A stretch of 64,000 nucleotides of DNA from Carya illinoinensis (Eukaryota > Streptophyta > Magnoliopsida > Fagales > Juglandaceae): NCBI RefSeq assembly GCF_018687715.1, contig NC_056767.1, positions 26,523,501 through 26,587,500 on the forward strand. The letters run 5' to 3'. Position numbers and translations under genes: made by a program. Positions 46,492 to 57,970 of this stretch are shown here, piece after piece. Numbering within the stretch: the stretch's first letter is position 1; every line of letters begins with the position of its first letter. Under the pieces are notes generated by a model. It was not told the DNA's origin. It saw only the letters and a list, made by a program, of their open reading frames with translations, and made no database searches.

Positions 46492-47249
46492 AAACTACAT
46501 ACATAACTATTATTGATGTATTAAGTACTTTTTATATATAATGATGATAATATGAATGGCTACACTATAATAAGTTTTTACACCTCATATAAGCAATTCC
46601 AAATAATTTGATTAGGAAGAGTCGAAGAGAGATGCTTCATATTTTTAATAGGCATTATTTTAATAGGCCACTTTAATAGGCATTATTTTAATAGGCCACT
46701 TTAATAGACATTTTTTAATAGGCATTATATTCTTCTCTCTTTTCTCTTTTTGATTTTATATAATTTTCAAATTGATTTTTTTTTAATTTTAATTATCTAA
46801 TAGTTATAATTATTTAAAACTTTTAAATAAAACAAAAAGTGCTTGATAATATGCTTCATAGTTTTGTTCTCTCATTTTTACTTTTCATATATTTAATTTT
46901 ATAAAATTCATTTCTTAATAGTTACTGACATTAATATTAGTATATTGGTATATTTTTTAATTTTTTAAAATCTTGAAAGATGTTTAAAAAATATGAAAAA
47001 TAAAAAAGATCAAAAAGTGCAAATTTGCCAAAAACTTAATTTCATACTTTCAAGAGCAAAAACCCTAGCCAAGAAAAGAAAGATGCCAAAAACCCTAATA
47101 AATCATACCGTGCGTCCATGATGATTACTATCTCAAACAAGTTTCACAACTCCATAAATTTATATATATGTATATAAATAATTTATATATGTATATAAAT
47201 ATATATATGTATATGATTAACAAATATATATATATATTAGTATAAATAA
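46492..47249. other. AT-rich stretch, possibly hAT 5' region
   Basis: It has a ~38-bp tandem (TTTTAATAGGCATTATTTTA and AATAGGCCACTTTAATAGG) at about 46650-46735 and an AT microsatellite with ATATGTATATAAATA repeats at 47159-47240. No gene seen. Confidence 0.45.
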
Positions 47250-47634
47250 TTAGGGTTTTGGATTGGGGATTGGAACCCCAATCCGAAACCCTAAATTGAT
47301 TTAGGGGTTTCAACCCCTAAATCAAAATTAGGGTTTCGGATTGGAACCCTAATCCGAAACCCTAAATTGATTTAGGTTGAAACCCCTAAATCAATTTAGG
47401 GGTTAGGGTTTCGGATTGGGGTTCCAATCCGAAACCCTAATTTTGATTTAGGTTGAAACCCCTAAATCAAAATTAGGGTTTCGGATTGGAACCCCAATCC
47501 GAAACCCTAAATTGATTTAGGTTGAAACCCCTAAATCAAAATTAGGGTTTCGGATTGGAACCCCAATCCGAAACCCTAACCCCTAAATTGATTTAGGGGT
47601 TTCAATCACGGAACCCCTAAATCAATTTAGGGGT
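47250..47634. repeat. Palindromic repeat block with telomere-like heptamers
   Basis: Five copies of a dyad (TTAGGGTTTCGGATTGG - CCAATCCGAAACCCTAA) start near 47250, 47328, 47403, 47472 and 47541. They alternate with a second dyad (ATTTAGGGGTTTCAACCCCTAAAT, GATTTAGGTTGAAACCCCTAAATC-type). The period is about 69-78 bp. AAACCCTAA and TTAGGGTTT, the plant telomere heptamer in context, recur throughout. No ORF and no clear terminal repeats. Confidence 0.85.
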
Positions 47635-47639
47635 CCGCA

Positions 47640-49030
47640 TGCACTGTAGACAGGAATCGCAGGCGAGACTCTACCACCGTCCTTACTTACCACCATCTCT
47701 ACAGTACCTCTGACTCAAACTAGTCAATCCAATCATTCAAATATATCCAAAAATCATTTCTCGCTTGAAAACCCAGTTTTCAAGTTCCAGCATATGAACA
47801 TGCATGCAATTACACGAAAACCAAGTTTTCATTTTTCAACACATTTACTGATGTACATGCATGCACTATGCAAATGAAATGACAAGACATAAATATATCC
47901 AACAATTCTCAACATCAACCAACATACAAATAACTTTGTCCTCCAATCCATCAGACCCCCGACTTCTCGGACTCAGTCCGGCATAACCAACCAATCACAA
48001 TTTATTGTTTAAATAAAAATATATTTAAATCTAAAATGAAGTTTGAAAAATACTCACAGTGCTATATAATAATTTTTGAATAATCAATGGGCTGCAAAAT
48101 GTGGAGGAAAAGCAACGTAATAATGTAAAAACATTGTGGCTGTGTGTTGTAAAATACCCACTTTTAAATGGGGACGAATCAAGACTTGGGATTGATAGAA
48201 AATGGCTTAGAGGTGTTTATGAAGCTAGTGGAAGTGAGGGTTGGCCGTGGGTGGCGGCGAAAATGGCGGTAGAAGTGAAGAAAGGCCAAAACGAATTTGA
48301 ACTCATGATGGTTGCTCTGGCGACGGATCGGAGTTAGAAATGGGTGGTTTAGGTCGACAAGAGGTAGGTGATGAAGTGGTAAAGAAGTGGTAGTGGCCGA
48401 AGGTGGAACGACAGCAGCGCTGGAGCTCAAGAACACCACAGCTTAGAGTGGTGCGTGTGGCTTAACGGCAGCTCAGATGGGGTTGAAATTTAGTGGGGAT
48501 GTTCACCGGCTGAAGGGAAGGGAATGGTGGGGGTGGTGCACCACACAGTGGGGGCTCTGGGAAAACTGACGAAAAGGAAAAGGGGAGTGCGTCGCTCGGG
48601 GAGAGAGAAACCGGGGAGAAAAGTGAGGGAAAAAGAAATAAAAAGATAAATGAAGAGAAAGAAGAAAAGAAAAGATGAGGGAAAAAAATGAAGTTCAGTC
48701 TTCACCTCTGGGGTCCAGAAACTGATCCAACGAAAGCAACTTTAAAAGCTATAAATTGAATAAAATAATTTAAACACAATATCTTGCTAAAATATAATAA
48801 ATAACTAGTAAAAACTAACAACAAAATTTTAAATCCAAAAATAAACTAAAATAAATTAAACAGCAATTTAAACACAAAACAATAACTAATATTAAGAAAG
48901 CACCTCAAAATAAATTTCACAACTAAATAAATCTAATTAAAATTCGATAAATTTAAAATAAAAGAACTAATATTTTAACTAAATTAAAATACTCTTTCAA
49001 TAAAAATACACGTAAAAACGGGATATCACA
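47640..49030 (-). repeat. LTR-like sequence related to the solo LTR at 17396 (inverted)
   Basis: The minus strand opens TGTGATATCCCGTTTTTACG at 49030 and follows the 17396 LTR for about 900 bp: the AT-rich 5' part, ACCCCAGAGGTGAAGAC, the pyrimidine tract, and ATTCAAAAATTATTATATAGC. After about 48045 the two diverge. The lower-coordinate end is undefined; no TGTAACGCC-type LTR end is visible before the palindromic block. Frames at 48101-48705 are within this repeat. Confidence 0.7.
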
Positions 49031-49858
49031 ACTAGATTTTAAAGTTCTTTTTATTATAAAATAGATATGACATATTACAGCTAGTTTGGTTACTCAACTC
49101 CTCTTAACTCATCTTATTTAATCATTACAGTTTTTTCAAATTTTAACACAAAATATAATAAACAATTCAACTTTTTTCAATTCCAAAATAATAATAATAT
49201 TAAAAAATAATATTCTAATAATATTTTATTTAACTTTTAATTTTCATCTCAACTCAACTCAACATCCAAACGCAACCCTACAACAACATGATTATTTTCT
49301 ATAAACTAGATATTTAAAATTCAGAACTTTTTTTATTTTTTATTTTTTCTAAGTACTACTTGAACATAATTGATTACCATGGCCGACCTTATATATATAT
49401 ATATATAGTTGTAGTAATACTAATAGATACAATCGTAGAGTGCACAAGTGTCGTGCAATATGTTTTAAATTAAAAGAGTGAGATTTACTAATAAAAAAAT
49501 TAATTTTTTATCATGTGGAACTTTTATTTACTTACTTTTTTCAATGAGATTATGTGGTGCTTACACATTTCACAACTACAAATATCATTTCTCATATAAT
49601 ATTTGATAATTAACATACTTCAAAGTCTTTGTAAGTTTTTTCGAGAGAATGGATCAACTCTTTGAATACAAAATATACAGACTTCCTTTATGCAAATTAA
49701 CGCACACGAAATGAAAAGGACGCAACAAAAACTCAAAAAATGATAAACTTATTACTATTTTACAACTCTAATCCTTTTATCTTTTATAATCAAATATGTT
49801 TCATTGATAAAGAAGATCGGTATATAGTTTTACAACTCCATTTTAAATGAAAGTTAGT
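49022..49858. repeat. Duplicated segment D (upstream half of a duplicate)
   Basis: It aligns with 21000-21790 of segment A (AACTAGATTTTAAAGTTC, GAGAGAATGGATCAACTC, ACGAAATGAAAAGGACGCAA, AAGAAGATCGGTATATAG), which lies upstream of the peptide gene. It lacks the gene itself and carries an extra ~210-bp insertion. Confidence 0.8.
49077..49288. mobile_element. MITE-like insertion in segment D
   Basis: Absent from the matching place in segment A (near 21047). Ends are GTTTGGTTACTCAACTCC and the inverted GCGTTTGGATGTTGAGTTG, with an AT-rich core. The GTTTGG termini are only weakly inverted and I did not find a secure target duplication. Confidence 0.55.
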
Positions 49859-51702
49859 GGTGTAAAATTGATCAAGTTATTTTTAACGATACACTTACAA
49901 ATCATTATCAACTTCAATTGTAATAATTAACTAATCCAATATAATCAATTGTAATAATTAATCATGTCACTTTTAAATTTGAATGTTACAAAACTGCTCT
50001 CCATTTTAAATAGAATTATAATTTGTTGTAAATTAGTTGCTTTTCTTTTGTTTTCAATGACTTAGTACGATAATACGTGTTCGTTGTAAAATAAATTATA
50101 AAATAATTATAAAAGAGTTGTAAGAGTGATGAGTAAATTGTGATATCCCGTGCACAAGAATAATAAATTGAGAAACAAATGAGTCATTTAATTAACACAC
50201 TTTCTTAATCATGGAATGACCATCATCTCAATATATTTTCTCTAAAAGTTTTGTGCTCCACTTTTTTTATATTTTTGGATGGATATGAATAATTTTTATT
50301 TATATCTTTTCCTTTTTTCTATATTTTTCTTTAATTTTGAGTTTGGATGTTATTGGCATATTGCATCTTTTCAAGTTTTTTTTTTTTTTTCTAATTTTTG
50401 TATCTAAATCATTTTAGGCTAAAAATAGGATAAAATGTTGGGACTTGGGCCGAAATTTGACTAGAAATGTTAGTTAGGTCAAAAAATATAAAATTAACCC
50501 ATTTGGTCTTGAGTCGAACTAAACGGACCGATACTTAAGAGTCCAGTCCGAGATGAAAAATGGTTGATCGAAATGATCCGGTCCGGTCCCAAAAACATTC
50601 TATGGACCGACTGAACCGAACCAAATTCATCCCTAGTAATCAATATACAAATTAATCTATAATTATCGAAAAACTTAACTTCTAAGCATAAATAACTAAG
50701 TTAGATGTTAGATATTCATTTATAAATGTTATCACATATATGATATTTGTATATGCTTAGTAGTATAAGTTAAAAATATAAATTTCTAACTAAGGTTGTG
50801 GATAGAAGTGATTGCCATCAGTCAAAGTTCGTAGTAGGACTTTCTAATTACTCCGCCCAAAAATTACAAAGAATCAATATTGGTGGTATAATTGATTTTA
50901 CTGATCTAAATCATGGTGATATTATAACCACTACTATTAATGGACAGGTTTAATTATATGCAATGATTTGCAATTAAAAAAACAAATGGATGAGGAAAGA
51001 TTTTGCCATAAAGGAATTAGTAACAGTTTGGTTATATTTCATAATTATTAACTATTTTCATAAACATAAAAAGGGAAAGAGACCTTATAAAACTATCTAA
51101 AAAAAAAATTGATACATACAATCCATATACATAAATATATATATATATATACATATGAAAGAATATTAATATACAATAATAAATTATAAATAGATATAAA
51201 TATGTGTGTATATATATATATATCCATTGATACGTGATCAAGATGGAATTGAGTTGAGCTAAGTACAAATTGAGTTGTGCTTAAACGAGCTTGCCTTAAT
51301 TGTGGCAAACCTAATTTAATCGAGTACATATCGTTTACTAACTAAGCAGACTTTTACTTTTACGATGGTGAGCTTTTTTTTCTTATGATCACAGCTTGAA
51401 CTGACTTTAACCGAGCAAATATCAAGCGAATTCTCGAACAAACTAATTTTTTGAGTTTTGAATTGGGTTAGATCAATAAAAAAAAAAATATTTAGATTTT
51501 GAATTTTTCATGTTGACATGATCCCACAACAAACGTGTGTTTATACACTGATTTGTAAGTAGCATAACTTTTTTGCAGTTATGTACAATTTTCATGTGTC
51601 ATGGACAAGGTGAGTATGCGACGCACATTCAATAACTACGGATAATTAAGGTGTAAACTTCCTTGTTAACAAATTTATAGCAACACTACTCTTCATTCTA
51701 AA
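49859..51702. other. AT-rich intergenic stretch
   Basis: No gene seen. 50500-50636 contains GATCCGGTCCGGTCCC and ends AACCGAACCAAATTCATCCC, like hAT-type non-autonomous termini. AT microsatellites sit at 51133-51152 and 51206-51224. Confidence 0.4.
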
Positions 51703-51821
51703 TGGAAACAAATAATACAACACATATATTAAAAGAAGAAGAAGAAGAATGAGATACTAACGCTGATAGATCAATATAAAATATAATAGAAATTAAGAAA
51801 AGGAGATAAAGGAGCTTAATT

Positions 51822-53711
51822 CACTACAACAGATTTGCCTTTCCCCGGCGTTGTAAAATCGCCGGCAAATAGACATAAATCCCCGCTATAGTTATATTCC
51901 AGCGATTACCTAATCGCCGCTAATTCGCCGGTATTATTCTTCCACTTTACCTATATCACGGCGAATAAAGAAAATCGCCGTGAAAAAATGAATATTTAGC
52001 AGCGAGTTTTGTATCGCTGGAATATACTATGAATAGCGTCAAATTCTATTCCAGCGATTACTAAATCGCTACAAAATTAATTAGCAGCGCTTCCATAGTC
52101 GATGCCATATACTGTCCATGGTTACAAAACATATGGCAGCGATACATACATCGCTGGCAACTGAGTTTGCAGCACTTTTGTAATCGCTGCCAAATACGTA
52201 ACCATTTCCAAAATCATATGGCAGCGATAGAAAAATCACTGCCAAATCGTAAGGCAGCGGTTTTTTTAATCGCTGCTATATAGTTTTCCTGTTTCAAAAA
52301 TATATGGCAGCGATTAAAAAACCGCTGCCATATGATTTTGCAGCGCTGACGTAATCGCTGCCATATACGTTTCAATTTCCAAAATCATATGGCAGCGATA
52401 GGAAAATCGCTGCCAAATTATATAGCAGCGGTTCCTTAATCACTGCTATATACATTGCCTGGCTCAAAAAGTTATCCCAGCGATCCTAAAATCGCTGCTA
52501 TATGATATGACAGTGCTGTCTTAATCGCTGCTAAATCCATTTCTACTTTTCAAATTATATGGCAGCGATAAAAAATTCGCTGCTATATGATATGGCAGCG
52601 GTTTGTTAATCGCTGCTATATAGTTTTCTGTTTCAATAGCATATGGCAGCGAGATAAAACTCGCTGCCATATGATTTTCCAGCGACTAAAAATCGCTGCA
52701 ATAGGATTTTCTAATGGGAATCTATCGTATTAAATGGTTTTTTAAAATTATTGACGGCGATTAAAAAATCGCTGGAGAAACCTGAAAATCGAATTTGATA
52801 TAACCTAGTAACCCAATATTCTTAATGGGTTACTAGGTCTCATTTATACTTTCTCCATTCATCCAATAGCACCTGATAGACATGATCATTTAATTTTCCA
52901 TACTTAAACAAAAATTGAGCTAACCATTTCTATTCAATTAAAAATTTACTCATATGCATCAAATGAATTGACCAACAATCATATAATATCTTTTTACATT
53001 GGGTGGTGCATTATACGTATCATATCAATTACAAACTGAGCTACTAATTACTCAAAAGATAAATATCACTAGTATAAGTTATTTCTAGATGACTCTACTC
53101 TCACTAAAACCAACAACTACTAGTAAAACATCTCATATTAGTTCAGGACTTTTCAACCAATTAAAACATCCAATTTTCACAAGATGACTTTTACAAAGAA
53201 AGGTGGTGAACACCAAGATAACGCCGCTCCCACAACGGTCAGCCCATAAAGGTTCAACCTCCGTGGGAAGAAAATGGCATGGGGGTGGTGTGGCTAAATC
53301 GCTGGAGATTTCCTTCGGCTGAAATAGGTAAGCATATGGCGTCGGTGGTCTTTTGGAGAAGGACAGTATGTTTTACTCGGCTGTGGAGAACGAAGGAGCA
53401 GGCCGTAGGGAATCGGGGGGTGGGTTTTGGTGGTTGCAAGGGGGGGGACGCGGGACGAGGATGAAAAATAATACTTTGCGCCCAAAGATAGAGGTAAAGT
53501 GACGTAGTTTAGGCGATGGGAAAAGTATATTGTAATATAGCAGCGATTTTATAATCGTTGCAATAGTTATTATAAGCCCCGGCTAGTAAATGGTATTATT
53601 AGATCATGAATTTCGCGGGAATTTTTAACTTGCCGGCAAAACATACTTTTGCCAACGAAATATTTTGCGGCGATTATTAAATCGCCGGAATATCCCCGAT
53701 TTCTTGTAGTG
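51822..53711. mobile_element. Non-autonomous CACTA element with dense ATCGCTGC motifs
   Basis: It opens CACTACAACAGATTTGCC and closes ATTTCTTGTAGTG, with ATT duplicated on both sides (51819-51821 and 53712-53714). Segment A shows the empty site (CCTAATTTAAGG near 19806). From about 51880 to 52770 it is filled with GCAGCGATT and AATCGCTGC motifs in both orientations, about every 40-60 bp. There is no transposase; a G-rich block at 53220-53510 has no recognisable coding domain. Confidence 0.93.
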
Positions 53712-54035
53712 ATTTAAGGATTGACTACCATGTAAATTAACATAGGTCCGAGAATTATGACATAAGGAAAATATTGAAAATCAAATTTCTTAAAATGATA
53801 AATATAATTATTATGATAATAATAATCAAATCAAATCATTGATTTGATTTTATCTATAACAATCACGACGTTACAAAGCAAAATCAACGAAGTAGATAGA
53901 CCCATAAAAGAAGCAAACTTCATCTGCATGCATATCACATCTACAAGAAATTAAAAAGACTGCGGCAAAAAAAAATCGTCGCAAATTAAGTTGTATATAG
54001 AGGCTACATCTCTCTTGCAAATTAATCAGTAATGT

Positions 54036-54378
54036 TCATGGATTTCTTGGTTTGACTCCCACAGGTGGTGGCAGAGTGGGTCTTGGCTTACCCAAAATAT
54101 TGGTGACCTCGCGACCATTGATTCGGCACTGATCTCGACAATATAATTGTTGCCCTTGCGACCTAGACCGTTGATCTATTTCAATTATGATACTGCATTT
54201 ACAAAATAAAACACAATGTTTGAGAGGAAATCCATTAAGTAATTGACTAATTACAATAAAATTTGCTAATTAATTTATGAGAGCTTAAACATATATATTA
54301 TACCTACCGGCAATAGGATGCATGAAAGAGCACAAAAACACACAACCCTCCTAAAAGAAACCACAATGTAAGTCTCAT
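54036..54378 (-). CDS. Small predicted secreted peptide precursor, copy C (75 aa, two exons)
   Basis: Exon 1 is 54308-54378 and exon 2 is 54036-54192; the 115-nt intron has a GTAGGT donor and an AATGCAG acceptor. The signal peptide differs from copy A by one residue (LCVFVLFHASYC). Exon 2 starts IIIEIDQ, then diverges and includes two Cys (LYCRDQCR), a Gly-Arg-Glu module, and a Pro-rich end (TLPPPVGVKPRNP) before a TGA. Both exons are open. The TATA box seen in copy A is altered here to TATGGAA at 54439-54445, so expression may be reduced. No known family is recognised. The TGA is followed by ACATTACTGATTAATTTGC as in copy A. Confidence 0.7.
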
Positions 54379-55880
54379 TATCTCGGATCTCGACCGTTCG
54401 TGTACTCTATGTTAGAACAGCACAAAAGCTTGAGGTCATTCCATAGGGAATAAATACATGCATATAAATATATATATATATATATATGCATGTGTGTGTG
54501 TGTGTAAAAGAAAGTACAGGGAAGGAGGTAAGTGAGGAGAAAAACGTAACTATACAAGAACGTAACTCTAGGGTTTTAGAAGTCAAGGTCTTTGCGAGAC
54601 TTTGAGTCTTTGATGTCAAAAAGAGGGGGAAAAAAAAAAACAAAAAAACAAAAAAAGTCTTGGCAAGACTTTCTAGGAAAAATGAAAATTAAAAGAAATG
54701 TTTGTTATATAAAATATTGTATAACTATATTTTAAAGCTTTTATTATTGTAAAATAGGACATTTGGCTTATTACATTAAACTATGTCTATATTTTCTTGT
54801 ATAAAATTTGTGTATAGAGTTAAGAAAGTACAGGGAAGGAGGTAAGTGAGAGAAAAACTTAACTATACAAGAACGTAACTCTAGGGTTTTAGAAGTCAAG
54901 GTCTTTGCGAGACTTTGATGTCAAAAAATTTTAAAAAAAAAAAAAAGAAAAGAAAAAAAGTCTTGGCAAGATTTTTTAGGAAAAACAAAAATTAAAAGAA
55001 ATGCTATAACCACAAAGACAAAAATAATCTCACAAACTGATGTATCTTCATCTTATCCATTAGATTTTCTTTATAATAAAAGTAATTTTATAAGCTGACG
55101 AACTATATGAAGTCACGTCAGTTTGTAGAATTACTTTTATGTAATCAATTTGTGAGTAAAGTATTTCTCTTTTTATTTTTATTTTTTCTACTTTCTATCA
55201 AAACGTAATTGATTACTCCACGGGATTATTGCATTTGGATGTGCAATGTGGCCGACCTTTTATGTTGGTGGATGACTTATATACTCCCTCCGAAGAGTTT
55301 TTTAATGATATTGTGAAATTTTTTTTTTAAATATTTAAAAGTGTCAAAAAAATATATGTGAAAAAAAATAAACAAAACAAGAAATTACTTGCAATTGTTC
55401 TAGCGAAAGCCCCCAGCTGGAGCTCCTAGAGGTTGGAGTAGCACCACACAATAATTGATAATGAATAATTTTACATACAATTTTGAATTGTATAAATGTC
55501 ACGTAATCTCTTTAAAAAATTAGTAAGATATATCTACTATAAAAAATTAAAAATAAAAATAAAAATAAATTAATTTTTTTTATGTAAGTCTCATGTTTTA
55601 TTTACTTTTTTCAAAGCGATTACGCAATGGTTGCACAATTCATGATTGCACATTAATTGTGCTGCCACCGCATAATCGCTTTGAACAAAATGAATAAAAC
55701 ATAAGACTCATATGAAAATAATAATAATTTTTTTCTAGTGATCTCAATCTTTTTCAAAACGGTTACGCAGCGATTATACAATTCACGGTTGTATGTAGAA
55801 TTACTCTTCCTTCAAAGTCTTTTAAGTTTTCTGGAGAGAATGGAACTCTTTGAATACAAAATATGTAGACTTCTCCGAAT

Positions 55881-56704
55881 GGTGCATAATTCTATTATCT
55901 TAAATAAAATATTATCAAAATTATTAAGTAGTTTTAAAATATTTATTATCCTTACTTAAATCTGAATTTTATCGTAATGAAGGAATTGAAGTTGGAGAAG
56001 AATTATAAGACTAATATTATGTTGAGATGTACTAAAAGATCGACTTCTATTGAGAACAGAAACAGTTCACTGGAAACGCACAGAACAAGCAGACATGAAG
56101 AATGAAGATAATGGGAAGGAAAGAGAGAAAATTAATGTTAGATACAGTTTTAGTATGTACAAGTTCAAAATACTCGTACTGTATTTGAAAAAAAAGTAGG
56201 ATATTAAAAAAAAAAATTCATGTAAATCTCAAATTTAATCACTTTAAAAAAAGGGAAACTTCGGCAATCTAAAATTGCAAATATTATTGACTTCTACGCA
56301 TGGAGAAGGACCCAAAAGAGACCAGTAAATTAGACGGATAGACTTCCATAAACAGTGGGCTCAATGACTTGAAGAGGATGGTATTGTGCAGTCGCTGATC
56401 TCTAGACTTAACAAACAAACAATAAATAGGAAAACCACTTTGGCCTCTGGTCTTGTTTACGTTCTAAGATCACTGTGAATTTTTCCTATTTCAGTTTTTT
56501 TTAAATATTATTTTGATGTTTATTTAGGTTTAGATTTTGGAGTTAATTTTTATTAATATGTCTAACTAAATTTTCAATTACAGTTGAGGATGTGACCCTC
56601 ATTAAAGATTAGTAGTATTATTCATGATATTGATTTTTTTTCCAATTATTTATGTATTCAACAGCCCATTGTTCTTGCTTCAAATTAATTGAGAAGAGTT
56701 TTTC
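55881..56704. other. AT-rich intergenic stretch
   Basis: No gene seen. The dispersed AT-rich repeat is represented nearby at about 55470-55800. Confidence 0.4.
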
Positions 56705-56855
56705 TACATACAAGCACAGTCGCGCACTAATCTGTGTACCAACATTGATTTATACTTAAAATTTAAATTAACAATGTTTTCAATAAAATCTATTTTTTAA
56801 CCAATCACATCATATTAGTGCAAAGATTAGTGCACAATTGTACTTGCAACTATAC
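56705..56855. mobile_element. MITE copy 2 (same family as 17224-17378)
   Basis: The left end CAAGCACAGTCGCGCACTAA and inverted right end CAAGTACAATTGTGCACTAA pair over ~33 bp. The core has AAATTTAAATTAACAATG and CCAATCACATCA. Colinear with copy 1 throughout. Confidence 0.7.
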
Positions 56856-57512
56856 TTTTCCAATTGAGAAAGATAAGATTCATGTTTTTCTCATCGCATA
56901 GAAGAATTTTAACCAGTTGAGAGCTAGAGTAATAATTTTGTTAAAAATAAAATCTAATATATTTTGTGATTTGTTTCATAGATCATACAAGTGAAGATTT
57001 GATTTTATATCTGTGTAAATAATATATTTTAGATATTTTTCATAATGACATGATTGATTTCTAAATTATTAAGTAGACATTCAGGAAGAATCAATTATCA
57101 TAAATATATTACTATGAATTAATGAGATGGATCCCTAAACCTTAGTTCCTTATTCATTAATAGTTTATTAATACATTGTTTAGATTTATTTGCATCATTA
57201 AAATTTATTTTATTTCTTTTATTGTGATGAGTTTATTAAATTAATTATTTCTTGCTTTGATTCATTAATTTTTTAATTCTTAACTTCTTATTTTATTTTA
57301 AAACACGTTTTCTTAATTAAATTAAAATTTATTTAGTTTATATTGGTTGGTTTCCTAAGCTTTTACTAGTTCATGTGGCTCGACCTCATTCTTGCTAAAT
57401 TATATTTCAGTACAATTTGTAATTGAGAGCTCTCTTTATCCCAAGTACGGCGTTAATTTGATTTTCCAAACACGTGGTCATTGGATGCAATGAGATTTTT
57501 CTGTAAGTAGAA
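56856..57512. other. AT-rich stretch left of the third copia
   Basis: No gene seen. If the PYD1 copy continued past the copia insertion, its next exon should lie here on the minus strand; I could not recognise it. Confidence 0.4.
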
Positions 57513-57517
57513 ACAAT

Positions 57518-57899
57518 TGTTGGGAGCTGTTCTGACACAGAGATGATTCTAAATAAAGGAGGGACGAAATTTAACGTGGTTCGGCAATTGCCTACGTCCA
57601 CAGATGCTGTAATTTCACTATGAAAATAATTTTTACAGAAAAACTCTCTCTGCTCACCCACTCTCTTTCTCTCTTCTTTATCTCCCACACTCTGTCTGCA
57701 CACACGCAACACACACTCTCTGTTTCTCTCTACACTTCTCTGCTGCACACACCCACAATTGAGCTCTCTCCTATTTATAGGAGAGAGCAGCCTACAACAT
57801 TTTTTTTCGGTGCAATCGGTGCCTAATATGACAAAGGGACAAACGGTGCATGACTCACCGTTTTCTCTTTTTATTTTCTTTTTGTCTCCATCCGCAACA
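57518..57899 (-). repeat. 3' LTR of the third copia element
   Basis: 382 bp, TG...CA ends. On the minus strand the polypurine tract AAGTGGGAGAT directly precedes it (about 57900-57910). It contains a TATA-centred palindrome at 57763-57788. Confidence 0.95.
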
Positions 57900-57970
57900 A
57901 TCTCCCACTTGGAGACAAATGAGTCTACATATCTTCATAGCAACTATCACAGCATCTTCAAGTCATGCCT

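Larger units (their letters stand above)
51703..55880. repeat. Duplicated segment C
   Basis: It starts in the same 3' flank as A and B (AATAATACAACACATATATT), contains peptide gene C and reaches GAATGGAACTCTTTGAATACA near 55840. A CACTA of 1890 bp interrupts it at 51822-53711. Within C, a ~180-bp block (AAAGTACAGGGAAGGAGGTA ... GTCTTGGCAAGA) is duplicated at about 54512-54690 and 54825-54990. Confidence 0.8.

Noticed and set aside
57407..57748. 113-aa minus-strand frame at the left end of the third copia
   Set aside because: Most of it is LTR sequence; the part outside the LTR does not match PYD1 or any family I recognise.
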